Assembly (NCBI RefSeq): GCF_033118175.1
Contig: NW_026870888.1
Location: 744,001-808,000 of the forward strand
Origin: Dama dama
Taxonomy: Eukaryota > Chordata > Mammalia > Artiodactyla > Cervidae
Direction of reading: 5' to 3'
DNA: 64,000 nt
Shown here: positions 1 to 12,184 of the stretch, piece after piece
Numbering within the stretch: position 1 is the stretch's first letter
How the letters are laid out: each line of letters begins with the position of its first letter
Position numbers and translations under genes: made by a program
The notes under the pieces: model-generated
Told to the model about the DNA's origin: nothing
Databases searched by the model: none
Seen by the model: only the letters and a program-made list of their open reading frames with translations

Positions 1-248
1 GAGTCCTGACGTCGCTGAAGAAACACGTGTCTGGAAGGGCCCTCCCCGTCGTAACTCGAGAATATACCCCAGGTTCCGGCCGAAACTCGAGAAAAATCAT
101 GAGACTTCCCCCTCGCCGCGAGATGAGGCCCGATTCCCCTGAACTGCTTGCAGAGCAATTCCGTGTTCCACATCAAAAATGAAAGGAGCCTTTATTTCCT
201 TGATGGGACTCCAGTGAAAACCCAAGATCACTGTCTCAAGTCTAGAGG
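1..248. repeat. Partial monomer m0 (3' portion)
   Basis: Last ~248 bp of a unit, entering the window mid-monomer. It shares rare variants with the end of monomer m43 (34214-34462): CTGAACTGCTTGC instead of CTGCACTGCGTGC, CATCAAAAATG, GCCTTTATTTCC and GATGGGACTCCAGTG. A one-base A-run difference near 218 (34430) separates the two. It therefore belongs with m43 rather than with the type A monomers that follow in this half of the window. Confidence 0.85.
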
Positions 249-3200
249 GATCCTGAGGTCACTGGAGCAACACGAAAGGGCTCCGTGGACCCCAAATCAA
301 CTCGAGATGAGAGCTTAGTCCCTGGCTTCGACTCAAGAGGAATACCAAGTTTTCACAAGCACCTCAAGAGGAGGCTTCTCTCAGCTACAGGTAAGTGAGA
401 GGGACCCTGAGTTTGTGGCCTCAAGTGGAATGGACACCGAGATGCTCTGACTCAAAGTAAGGCCGGATATTCCAACAGTGAAGTGAATGCAGGCTCGTCT
501 TGGATCTCCCAAGACGAAGGGATGTCTGAATCCCCTGTGGAGACCACAGAGAAAGACCGAGTTCTCCGCCTCATCGCGACCGGAGGCCTCACATTCTTTG
601 AAAACTCGAGAGGTCCGCGGAGATCAATGCTTCCAAAGGAGACGATGCCTGACTCCTCTTGAAAATGGATAGGAGTCCCAGGATCCCTGTGGCATGTGGA
701 AAGTGACACTGGGTCTCCCGCCTCACGTGGAGACGCATCCCAATTGCCATGCCAAGACTCGAGGAGAATCCCGAGGTGTCCCTCGCACCTAGGCAGGAGT
801 CCTGTCGTCGCTGAACAAACACGTGTCTGGAAGGGCCCTCCCCGTCGTAACTCGAGAATATACCCCAGATTCCGGCCGCAACTCGAAAAAAAACATGAGA
901 CTTCCCCCTCGACGCGAGATGAGGCCCAATTCCCCTGCATTACATGCAGAGACATTCCGTGTTCCACATCAAACGTGAAAGGAGCCTTGATTTCCTTGAT
1001 GGCACTCCAGAGAAATCCCAAGATCACTGTCTCAAGTCTAGAGGGATCCTGAGGTCACTGAAGCAACACGAAAGGGCTCTGTTGAGCCCAAATCAACTCG
1101 AGATGAGAGCTTAGTCCCTTTCTTCGACTCAAGAGGAATACCAAGTTTACACAAGCACCTCAAGAGGAGCCTTCTATCAGCTACAGTTATGTGAGAGGGA
1201 CCCTGAGTTTGTGGCCTCAAGTGGAATGGACACCGAGATGCTCTGACTCGAAGTAAGGCCAGATATCCCTGCAGTGATTTGAATGCAGGCTCGTCTTGCA
1301 TCTCCCAAGACGAAGGGATGTCTTAATCCCTTGTGGAGACCACAGAGAAAGTCCTAGTTCTCCGTCTCATCGGGACCGGAGGCCTCACATCCTTTGAAAA
1401 CTCGAGAGGTCCGCGGAGATCAATGCTTCCAAAGGAGACGATGCCTGACTCCTCTTGAAAATGGATAGGAGTCCCAGGATCCCTGTGGCACGTGGAAAGG
1501 GACCCTGGGTCTCCCGCCTCACGTGGAGACGCCTCCCAATTGCCATGCCAAGACTCGTGGAGAATCCCGAGGTGCCCCTCGCACCTAGGCAGGAGTCCTG
1601 ACGTCGCTGAACAAACACGTGTCTGGAAGGGCCCTCCCCGTCGTAACTCGAGAATATACCCCAGGTTCCGGACGCAACTCGAGAAAAACCATGAGACTTC
1701 CCCCTCGCCGTGAGATGAGGCCCGTTTCCCCTGCACTGCGTGCAGAGCAATTCCTTGTTCCACATCAAACGTGAAAGGAGCCTTGATTTCCTTGATGGCA
1801 CTCCAGAGAAAACCCAAGATCACTGTCTCAAGTCTAGAGGGATCCTGAGGTCACTGGAGCAACATGAAAGGCCTCCGTGGACGCCAAATCAACTCGAGAT
1901 GAGAGCTTGGTCCCTGGCTTCGACTCAAGAGGAATACCAACTTTCCACAAGCACCTCAAGAGGAGGCTTCTCTCAGCTACAGGTATGTGAGAGGGCCCCT
2001 GAGTTTGTGGCCTCAAGTGGAATGGACACCGAGATTCTCTGACTCGAAGTAAGGCCGAATATCCCTGCAGTGAATTGAATGCAGGCTCGTCTTGCATCTC
2101 CCAAGACGAAGGGATGTCTGAATCCCCTGTGGAGACGACAGAGAAAAACCGAGTTCTCCGCCTCATCGCGACCGGAGGCATCACATCCTTTGAAAACTCG
2201 AGAGGTCCGCGGAAAACAATGCTTCCAAAGGAGACGATGCCTGACTCCTCCGAAAATGAATAGGAGTCGCAGGATCCCTGTGGCACGTGGAAAGGGACCC
2301 TGGGTCTCCCGCCTCACGTGGAGACGCATCCCAATTGCCATGCCAAGACTCGAGGAGAATCCCGAGGTGTCCCTCGCACCTAGGCAGGAATCCTGACGTC
2401 GCTGAACAAACACGTGTCTGGAAGGGCCCTCCCCGTCGTAACTCGAGAATATACCCCAGGTTCCGGCCGCAACTCGAAAAAAACCATGAGACTTCCCCCT
2501 CGACGCGAGATGAGGCCCAATTCCCCTGCACTGCGTGCAGAGCCATTCCGTGTTCCACATCAAACGTGAAAGGAGCCTTGATTTCCTTGATGGCACTCCA
2601 GAGAAAACCCAAGATCACTGTCTGAAGTCTAGAGGGATCCTAAGGTCACTGTAGCAACAGGAAAGAAATCCATGGACCCCAAATCAACTCAAGATGAGAC
2701 CTTATTCCCTGACTTCGACTCAAGAGGAATACCGACTTTCCACAAGCACCTCAAGAGGAGGCTTCTCTCAGCTACAGATATGTGAGAGGGACCCTGAGTT
2801 TGTGGCCTCAAGTGGAATGGACACCGAGATGCTCTGACTCGAAGTAAGCCCGGATATCCAAATAGTGAATTGAATGCAGGCTCGTCTTGCATCTCCCAAG
2901 ATGAAGGGATGTCTGAATCCCCTGTGGATACCACAGAGAAAGACCTAGTCCTCCGCCTCATCGAGACCGGAGGCATCACATCCTTTGAAAACTCGAGAGG
3001 TCTGCGGAGGTCAATGCTTCCAAAGGAGACGATGCCTGACTCTTCTTGAAAATGGATAGGAATCCCAGGATCCCTGTGGCACGTGGAAAGGGACCCTGGG
3101 TCTCCTGCCTCACGTGGAGACGCGTCCCAATTGCCATGCCAAGACTCGAGGAGAATCCCGAGGTGTCCCTCGCACCTAGGCAGGATTCCTGAAGTCGCTG

Positions 3201-5023
3201 AAGAAACACGTGTCTGGAAGGGCTCTCCCCGTCGTAACTCGAGAATTTACCCCAGGTTCCGGCCGCAACTCGAGAAAAACCATGAGACTTACCCCTCGCC
3301 GCGAGATGTGGCCTGATTCCCCTGCCCTGCGTGCAGAGCAATTCCGTATTCCACATCAAAAATGAAAGGAGCCTTGATTTCCTTGATGGCACTCCAGAGA
3401 ATACCGAAGATCACTGTCTCAAGTCTAGAGGGATCCTGAGGTCACTGGAGCAACACGAAAGGGCTCCGTGGACCCCAAATCAACTCGAGATGAGAGCTTA
3501 GTAACTGGTTTCGACTCAAGTGGAATACCAACTTTCCACAAGCACCTCAAGTGGAGGCTCCTCTCAGCTACAGGTATGTGAGAGGGCCCCTGAGTTTGTG
3601 GCCTCAAGTGGAATGGACACCGAGATGCTCTGACTCGAAGTAAGGCCGGATATCCCTGCAGTGAATTGAATGCAGGATCGTCTTGCATCTCCCAAGACGA
3701 AGGGATGTCTGAATCCCCTGTGGAGACCTCAGAGAAAGACCGAGTTCTCCGCCTCATCGCGACCGGAGGCCTCACATGCTTTGAAAACTCGAGAGGTCCA
3801 CGGAGAACAATGCTTCCAAAGGAGACGATGCCTGACTCCTCTTGAAAATGGATAGAAGTCCCAGGATCCCTGTGGCACGTGGAAAGTGACACTGGGTCTC
3901 CCGCCTCACGTGGAGACGCATCCCAATTGCCATGCCAAGACTCGAGGAGAATCCCGAGGTGTCCCTCGCACCTAGGCAGGAGTCCTGACGTCGCTGAACA
4001 AACACGTGTCTGGAAGGGCCCTCCCCGTCGTAACTCGAGAATATACCCCAGATTCCGGCCGCAACTCGAAAAAAAAACATGAGACTTCCCCCTCGACGCG
4101 AGATGAGGCCCAATTCCCCTGCATTACATGCAGAGACATTCCGTGTTCCACATCAAACGTGAAAGGAGCCTTGATTTCCTTGATGGCACTCCAGAGAAAT
4201 CCCAAGATCACTGTCTCAAGTCTAGAGGGATCCTGAGGTCACTGAAGCAACACGAAAGGGCTCTGTTGAGCCCAAATCAACTCGAGATGAGAGCTTAGTC
4301 CCTGGCTTCGACTCAAGAGGAATACCAACTTTCCACAAGCACCTCAAGAGGAGCCTTCTATCAGCTACAGGTATGTGAGAGGGCCCCTGAGTTTGTGGCC
4401 TCAAGTGGAATGGACACCGAGATTCTCTGACTCGAAGTAAGGCCGAATATCCCTGCAGTGAATTGAATGCAAGCTCGTCTTGCATCTCCCAAGAAGAAGG
4501 GATGTCTGAATCCCCTGTGGAGACGACAGAGAAAAACCGAGTTCTCCGCCTCATCGCGACCGGAGGCATCACATCCTTTGAAAACTCGAGAGGTCCGCGG
4601 AAAACAATGCTTCCAAAGGAGACGATGCCTGACTCCTCCGAAAATGAATAGGAGTCCCAGGATCCTTGTGGCACGTGGAAAGGGACCCTGGGTCTCCCGC
4701 CTCACGTGGAGACGCATCCCAATTGCCATGCCAAGACTCGAGGAGAATCCCGAGGTGTCCCTCACACCTAGGCAGGAGTCCTGACGTCGCTGAACAAACA
4801 CGTGTCTGGAAGGGCCCTCCCCGTCGTAACTCGAGAATATACCCCAGGTTCCGGCCGCAACTCGAAAAAAACCATGAGACTTCCCCCTCGACGCGAGATG
4901 AGGCCCAATTCCCCTGCACTGCGTGCAGAGCCATTCCGTGTTCCACATCAAACGTGAAAGGAGCCTTGATTTCCTTGATGGCACTCCAGAGAAAACCCAT
5001 GATCACTGTCTCAAGTCTAGACG
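249..5023. repeat. Type A leader block, monomers m1-m6
   Basis: Monomer starts: 249, 1045, 1841, 2636, 3432, 4229. Assigned types are m1 b-like (chimeric), m2 c, m3 d-prime, m4 a, m5 b and m6 a c/d-prime chimera. From m1's 3' half to the 5' part of m6 the block is an almost exact copy of 36319 to about 40166 (constant offset 35805). m3 and m6 carry TCCGAAAATGAATAGG in place of the usual TCTTGAAAATGGATAGG. b monomers carry a long A run in CTCGAAAAAAAACATG and a TGCATTACATGCAG variant. Confidence 0.85.
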
Positions 5024-6758
5024 GATCCTAAGGTCACTGTAGCAACAGGAAAGAAATCCATGGACCCCAAATCAACTCAAGATGAGACCTTATTCCCTGA
5101 CTTCGACTCAAGAGGAATACCGACTTTCCACAAGCACCTCAAGAGGAGGCTTCTCTCAGCTACAGATATGTGAGAGGGACCCTGAGTTTGTGGCCTCAAG
5201 TGGAATGGACACCGAGATGCTCTGACTCGAAGTAAGCCCGGATATCCAAATAGTGAATTGAATGCAGGCTCGTCTTGCATCTCCCAAGATGAAGGGATGT
5301 CTGAATCCCCTGTGGATACCACAGAGAAAGACCTAGTCCTCCGCCTCATCGAGACCGGAGGCATCACATCCTTTGAAAACTCGAGAGGTCTGCGGAGGTC
5401 AATGCTTCCAAAGGAGACGATGCCTGACTCTTCTTGAAAATGGATAGGAATCCCAGGATCCCTGTGGCACGTGGAAAGGGACCCTGGGTCTCCTGCCTCA
5501 CGTGGAGACGCGTCCCAATTGCCATGGAAGACTCGAGGAGAATCCCGAGGTGTCCCTCGCACCTAGGCAGGATTCCTGAAGTCGCTGAAGAAACACGTGT
5601 CTGGAAGGGCTCTCCCCGTCGTAACTCGAGAATTTACCCCAGGTTCCGGCCGCAACTCGAGAAAAACCATGAGACTTACCCCTCGCCGCGAGATGTGGCC
5701 TGATTCCCCTGCCCTGCGTGCAGAGCAATTCCGTATTCCACATCAAAAATGAAAGGAGCCTTGATTTCCTTGATGGCACTCCAGAGAAACCCGAAGATCA
5801 CTGTCTCAAGTATAGAGGGATCCTGAGGTCACTGGAGCAACACGAAAGGGCTCCGTGGACCCCAAATCAACTCGAGATGAGAGCTTAGTAACTGGTTTCG
5901 ACTCAAGTGGAATACCAACTTTCCACAAGCACCTCAAGTGGAGGCTCCTCTCAGCTACAGGTATGTGAGAGGGCCCCTGAGTTTGTGGCCTCAAGTGGAA
6001 TGGACACCGAGATGCTCTGACTCGAAGTAAGGCCGGATATCCCTGCAGTGAATTGAATGCAGGCTCGTCTTGCATCTCCCAAGACGAAGGGATGTCTGAA
6101 TCCCCTGTGGAGACCACAGAGAAAGACCGAGTTTTCCGCCTCATCGCGACCGGAGGCCTCACAACCTTTGAAAACTCGAGAGGTCCGCGGAGAACAATGC
6201 TTCCAAAGGAGACGATGCCTGACTCCTCTTGAAAATGGATAGAAGTCCCAGGATCCCTGTGGTACGTGGAAAGTGACACTGGGTCTCCCGCCTCACGTGG
6301 AGACGCATCCCAATTGCCATGCCAAGACTCGAGGAGAATCCCGAGGTGTCCCTCGCACCTAGGCAGGAGTCCTGACGTCGCTGAACAAACACGTGTCTGG
6401 AAGGGCCCTCCCCGTCGTAACTCGAGAATATACCCCAGATTCCGGCCGCAACTCGAAAAAAAAACATGAGACTTCCCCCTCGACGCGAGATGAGGCCCAA
6501 TTCCCCTGCATTACATGCAGAGACATTCCGTGTTCCACATCAAACGTGAAAGGAGCCTTGATTTCCTTGATGGCACTCCAGAAAAATCCCAAGATCACTG
6601 TCTCAAGTCTAGAGGGATCCTGAGGTCACTGAAGCAACACGAAAGGGCTCTGTTGAGCCCAAATCAACTCGAGATGAGAGCTTAGTCCCTGGCTTCGACT
6701 CAAGAGGAATACCAAGTTTACACAAGCACCTCAAGAGGAGCCTTCTATCAGCTACAGT
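1985..6758. repeat. Tandem 3-mer duplication, 2388-bp period (two copies)
   Basis: The segment from the middle of m3 to the 5' part of m6 (about 1985-4370) is repeated as the segment from m6 to the 5' part of m9 (about 4371-6758), i.e. order d-prime/a/b/c twice. The offset is 2388 bp in m3 versus m6 and m4 versus m7, and 2387 bp further on because of small indels. The second half of the window (m48-m51) carries this stretch only once. So either this half gained three monomers or the other lost them. Private variants separate the copies: m7 has CATGGAAGACTC where m4 has CATGCCAAGACTC, and m8 reads GGCTCGTC where m5 reads GGATCGTC. Confidence 0.8.
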
Positions 6759-9700
6759 TATGTGAGAGGGACCCTGAGTTGTGGCCTCAAGTGGAATGGA
6801 CACCGAGATGCTCTGACTCGAAGTAAGACCAGATATCCCTGCAGTGATTTGAATGCAGGCTCGTCTTGCATCTCCCAAGACGAAGGGATGTCTTAATCCC
6901 CTGTGGAGACCACAGAGAAAGACCTAGTTCTCTGCCTCATCGGGACCGGAGGCCTCACATCCTTTGAAAACTCGAGAGGTCCGCGGAGATCAATACTTCC
7001 AAAGGAGACGATGCCTGACTCCTCTTGAAAATGGATAGGAGTCCCAGGATCCCTGTGGCACGTGGAAAGGGACCCTGGGTCTCCCGCCTCACGTGGAGAC
7101 GCCTCCCAATTGCCATGCCAAGAATCGTGGAGAATCCCGAGGTGTCCCTCGCACCTAGGCAGGAGTCCTGACGTCGCTGAACAAACACGTGTCTGGAAGG
7201 GCCCTCCCCGTCGTAACTCGAGAATATACCCCAGGTCCCGGACGCAACTCGAGAAAAACCATGAGACTTCCCCCTCGCCGTGAGATGAGGCCCGATTCCC
7301 CTGCACTGCGTGCAGAGCAATTCCGTGTTCCACATCAAACGTGAAAGGAGCCTTGATTTCCTTGATGGCACTCCAGAGAAAACCCAAGATCACTGTCTCA
7401 AGTCTAGAGGGATCCTGAGGTCACTGGAGCAACATGAAAGGGCTCCGTGGACGCCAAATCAACTCGAGATGAGAGCTTGGTCCCTGGCTTCGACTCAAGA
7501 GGAATACCGACTTTCCAAAAGCACCTCAAGAGGAGGCTTCTCTCAGCTACAGGTATGTGAGAGGGACCCTGAGTTTGTGGCCTCAAGTGGAATGGACACC
7601 GCGATGCTCTGACTCGAAGTAAGCCCGGATATCCCAATAGTGAATTGAATGCAGGCTCGTCTTGCATCTCCCAAGACGAAGGGATGTCTGAATCCCCTGT
7701 GGAGACCACAGAGAAAGACCTAGTCCTCCGCCTCATCGAGACCGGAGGCATCACATCCTTTGAAAACTCGAGAGGTCTGCGGAGGTCAATGCTTCCAAAG
7801 GAGACAATGCCTGACTCCTCTTGGAAATGGATAGGAGTCCCAGGATCCCTGTGGCACGTGGAAAGGGACCCTGGGTCTACTGCCTCACGTGGAGACGCGT
7901 CCCATTGCCATGCCAAGACTCGAGGAGAATCCCGAGGTGTCCCTCGCACCTAGGCAGGAGTCCTGCCGTCGCTGAACAAACACGTGTCTGGAAGGGCCCT
8001 CCCCGTCATAACTCGAGAATATACCCCAGGTTCCGGCCGCAACTCGAGAAAAACCATGAGACTTACCCCTCGCCGCGAGATGTGGCCTGATTCCCCTGCC
8101 CTGCGTGCAGAGCAATTCCGTATTCCACATCAAACATGAAAGGAGCCTTGATTTCCTTGATGGCACTCCCGAGAAAACCCAAGATCACTGTCTCAAGTCT
8201 AGAGGGATCCTGAGGTCACTGTAGCAACACGAAAGGGCTCCGTGGACTCCAAATCAACTCGAGATGAGAGCTTAGTCCCTGGCTTCGACTCAAGAGGAAT
8301 ACCAACTTTCCACAAGCACCTCAAGACGAGGCTTCTCTCAGCTACAGGTATGTGAGAGGGCCCCTGAGTTTGTGGCCTCAAGTGGAATGGACACCGAGAT
8401 GCTCTGACTCGAAGTAAGGCCGGATATCCCTGCAGTGAATTGAATGCAGGCTCGTCTTGCATCTCCCAAGACGAAGGGATGTCTGAATCCCCTGTGGAGA
8501 CGACAGAGAAAGACCGAGTTCTCCCCCTCATCGCGAGCGGAGGCCTCACATCCTTTGAAAATTCGAGAGGGCCGCGGAGATCAATGCTTCCAAAGGAGAC
8601 GATGCCTGACTCCTCTTGAAAATGGATAGGAGTCCCAGGATACCTGTGGCACGTGGAAAGGGACCCTGGGTCTCCCGCCTCACGTGGAGACGCATCCCAA
8701 TTGCCATGCCAAGACTCGAGGAGAATCCCGAGGGGTCCCTCGCACCTAGGCAGGAGTCCTGACGTTGCTGAACAAACACGTGTCTGGAAGGGCCCTCCCC
8801 GTCGTAACTCGAGAATATACCCCAGGTTCCGGCCGCAACTCGAAAAAAACCATGAGACTTCCCCCTCGCCGCGAGATGAGGCCCGATTCCGCTGCACTGC
8901 GTGCAGAGCAATTCCGCGTTCCACATCAAACGTGAAAGGAGCCTTGATTTCCTTGATGGCACTCCAGAGAAAACCCAAGATCACTGTCTCTAATCTAGAG
9001 GGATCCTGAGGTCACTGGAGCAACACGAAAGGGTTCCGTGGACCCCAAATCAACTCGAGATGAGAACTTATTCCCTCGCTTCGACTCAAGAGGAATACCA
9101 ACTTTCCACAAGCACCTCAAGAGGAGGCTACTCTCAGCTAAAGGTATGTGAGAGGGACCCTGAGTTTGTGGCCTCGAGTGGAATGGACACCGAGATGCTC
9201 TGACTCGAAGTAAGGCCAATATCCCTGCAGTGATTTGAATGCAGGCTTGTCTTGCATCTCCCAAGACGAAGGGATGTCTGAATCCCCTGTGGAGACCACA
9301 GACAAAGACCGAGTTCTCCGCCTCATCGCGACCGGTGGCCTCACATCCTTTGAAAACTCGAGAGGTCCGCGGAGATCAATGCTTCCAAAGGAGACGATGC
9401 CTGACTCCTCTTGAAAATGGATAGGAGTCCCAGGATCCCTGTGGCACGTGGAAAGGGACCCTGGGTCTCCCGCCTCACGTGGAGACGCCTCCCAATTGCC
9501 ATGTCGAGACTCGAGGAGAATCCTGAGGTGTCCCTCGCACCTAGGCAGGAGTCCTGACGTCGCTGAACAAACACGTGTCTGGAAGGGCCCTCCCCGTCGT
9601 AACTCGAGAATATTCCCCAGGTTCCGGCCGCAACTCGAGAAAAACCATGAGATTTCCCCCTCACCGCGAGTTGAGGCCCGATTCCCCTGCACTGCATGCA

Positions 9701-12184
9701 GAGCAATTCTGTGTTCCACATCAAACGTGAAAGGAGCCTTGATTTCCTTGATGGCACTCCAGAGAAAACCCAAGATCACTCTCTCAAGTCTAGAGAGATC
9801 CTGAGGTCACTGGAGCAACACGAAAGGGCTCCGTGGACCCCAAATCAACTCGAGATGAGAGCTTAGTCCCTGGCTTCGACTCAAGAGGAATACCAACTTT
9901 CCACAAGCACCTCAAGAGGAGGCTTCTCTCAGCTACAGGTTTGTGAGAGGGACCCTGAGTTTGTGGCCTCAAGTGCAATGGACACCGAGATGCTCTGACT
10001 CGAAGTAAGGCCGGATATCCCTGCAGTGAATTGAATGCAGGCTCGTCTTGCATCTCCCAAGACGAAGGGATGTCTGAATCCCCTGTGGAAACCACAGAGA
10101 AAGACCTAGTCCTCCACCTCATCGCGACCGGAGGCCTCACATCCTTTGAAAACTCGAGAGGTCCGCGGAGATCAATGCTTCCAAAGGAGACGATGCCTGA
10201 CTCCTCTTGTAAATGGATGGGAGTCCCAGGATCCCCGTAGCACGTGGAAAGGGAACCTGGGTCTCCCGCCTCACGTGGAGACGCGTCCCAATTGCAATGC
10301 AAAAACTCGAGGATAATCCCGAGGTGTCCCTCGCACCTAGGCAGGGGTCCTGACGTCGCTGAACAAACACGTGTCTGGAAGGGCCCTCCCCGTCGTAACT
10401 CGAGATTATACCCCAGGTTCCGGCCGTAACTCGAGAAAAACCATGAGACTTCCCCCTCGCCGCGAGATGAGGCCCGATTCCCCTGCACTGCATGCAGAGC
10501 AATTCCGAGTTCCACATCAAATGTGAAAGGAGCCTTGATTTCCTTGATGGCACTCCCGAGAAAACCCAAGATCACTGTCTCATGTCTAGAGGGATACTGA
10601 GGTCACTGGAGCAACACGAAAGTTCTCCGTGGACCCCAAATCAACTCGAGATGAGAGCTTAGTCCCTGGCTTCAACTCAAGAGGAATACCAACTTTCCAC
10701 AAGCACCTCAAGAGGAGGCTTCTCTCAGCTACAGGTATGTGAGAGGGACCCTGAGTTTGAGGCCTCAAGTGGAATGGACACCGAGATGCTCTGACTCGAA
10801 GTAAGGCCGGATATCCCTGCAGTGAATTGAATGCAGGCTCGTCTTGCATCTCCCAAGACGAAGGGATGTCTGAATCCGCTGTGGAGACCACCGAGAAAGA
10901 CCTAGTCCTCCGCCTAAACGCGAGCGGATGCCTCACATCCTTTGAAAACTCGAGAGGTCCGCGGAGATCAATGCTTCCAAAGGAGACGATGCCTGACTCC
11001 TCTTGAAAATGGATAGGAGTCCCAGGATCCCTGTGGCACGTGGAAAGGGACCCAAGGTCTCCCGCCTCACGTGGAGACGCGTCCCAGTTGCCATGCCAAG
11101 ACTCGAGGAGAATCCCGAGGTGTCCCTCGCACCTAGGCAGGAGTCCTGACGTCGCTGAACAAACACGTGTCTGGAAGGGCCCTCCCCGTCGTAACTCGAG
11201 AATATACCCCAGGTTCCGGCCGCAACTCGAGAAAAACCATGAGACTTCCCCCTCGCCGCGAGATGAGGCCCGATTCCCCTGCACTGCGTGCAGAGCAATT
11301 CCGTGTTCCACATCAAACGTGAAAGGAGCCTTGATTTCCTTGATGGCACTCCAGAGAAAACCCAAGATCACTGTCTCAAGTCTAGAGGGATCCTGAGGTC
11401 ACTGGAGCAACACGAAATGGCTCCGTGGACCCCAAGTCAACTCGAGATGAGAGCTTAGTCCTTGGCTTCGACTCAAGAGGAACACCAAATTTCCACAAGC
11501 ACCTCAAGAGGAGGCTTCTCTCAACTACAGGTATGTGAGAGGGACCCTGAGTTTGTGGCCTCAAGTGGAATGGACACCGAGATGCTCTGACTCGAACCAA
11601 GGATGGATATCCCTGCAGTGAATTGAATGCAGGTTCGTCTTGCATGTCCCAAGACGAAGGGATGTCTGAATCCCCTGTGGAGACCTCAGAGAAAGACCTA
11701 GTCCTCCGCCTCATCGTGACCGGAGGCCTCACATCCTTTGAAAACTCGAGAGGTCTGCAGAGATCAATGCTTCCAAAGGAGACGATGCCTGACTCCTCTT
11801 GAAAATGGATAGGAGTCCCAGGATCCCTGTGGCACGTGGAAAGGGACGCTGGGTCTCCCGCCTCACGTGGAGACGCGTCCCAATTGCCATGCCAAGACTC
11901 GAGGAGAATCCCGAGGTGTCCCTCGCACCTAGGCAGGAGTCCTGACGTCGCTGAACAAACACGTGTTTGGAAGGGCCCTCCCCGTCGTAACTCGAGAATA
12001 TACCCCAGGTTCCGGCCGCAACTCGAAAAAAACCATGAGACTTCCCCCTCGACGCGAGATGAGGCCCAATTCCCCTGCACTGCGTGCAGAGCCATTCCGT
12101 GTTCCACATCAAACGTGAAAGGAGCCTTGATTTCCTTGATGGCACTCCAGAGAAAACCCATGATCACTGTCTCAAGTCTAGACG
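5024..12184. repeat. Nine-monomer higher-order repeat, copy 1 (a-i; m7-m15)
   Basis: Monomer starts: 5024 (a), 5819 (b), 6616 (c), 7411 (d), 8206 (e), 9002 (f), 9797 (g), 10593 (h), 11389 (i). Lengths 795, 797, 795, 795, 796, 795, 796, 796, 796 sum to 7161. Every monomer has a near-identical partner at offset 33417-33418 (m10-m15) and at 40577-40578 (m7-m14 and most of m15). Type marks: a and d have ATAGTGAATTG in place of the PstI-containing CTGCAGTGAATTG; b has an A9 run; c lacks one T (GAGTTGTGG); e has CAAGACGAGGC; f has AAGGCCAATATCC; g has TTGTAAATGGATGGG; h has CGCCTAAACGCGAGCGG; i has GAACCAAGGATGG. Confidence 0.88.
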
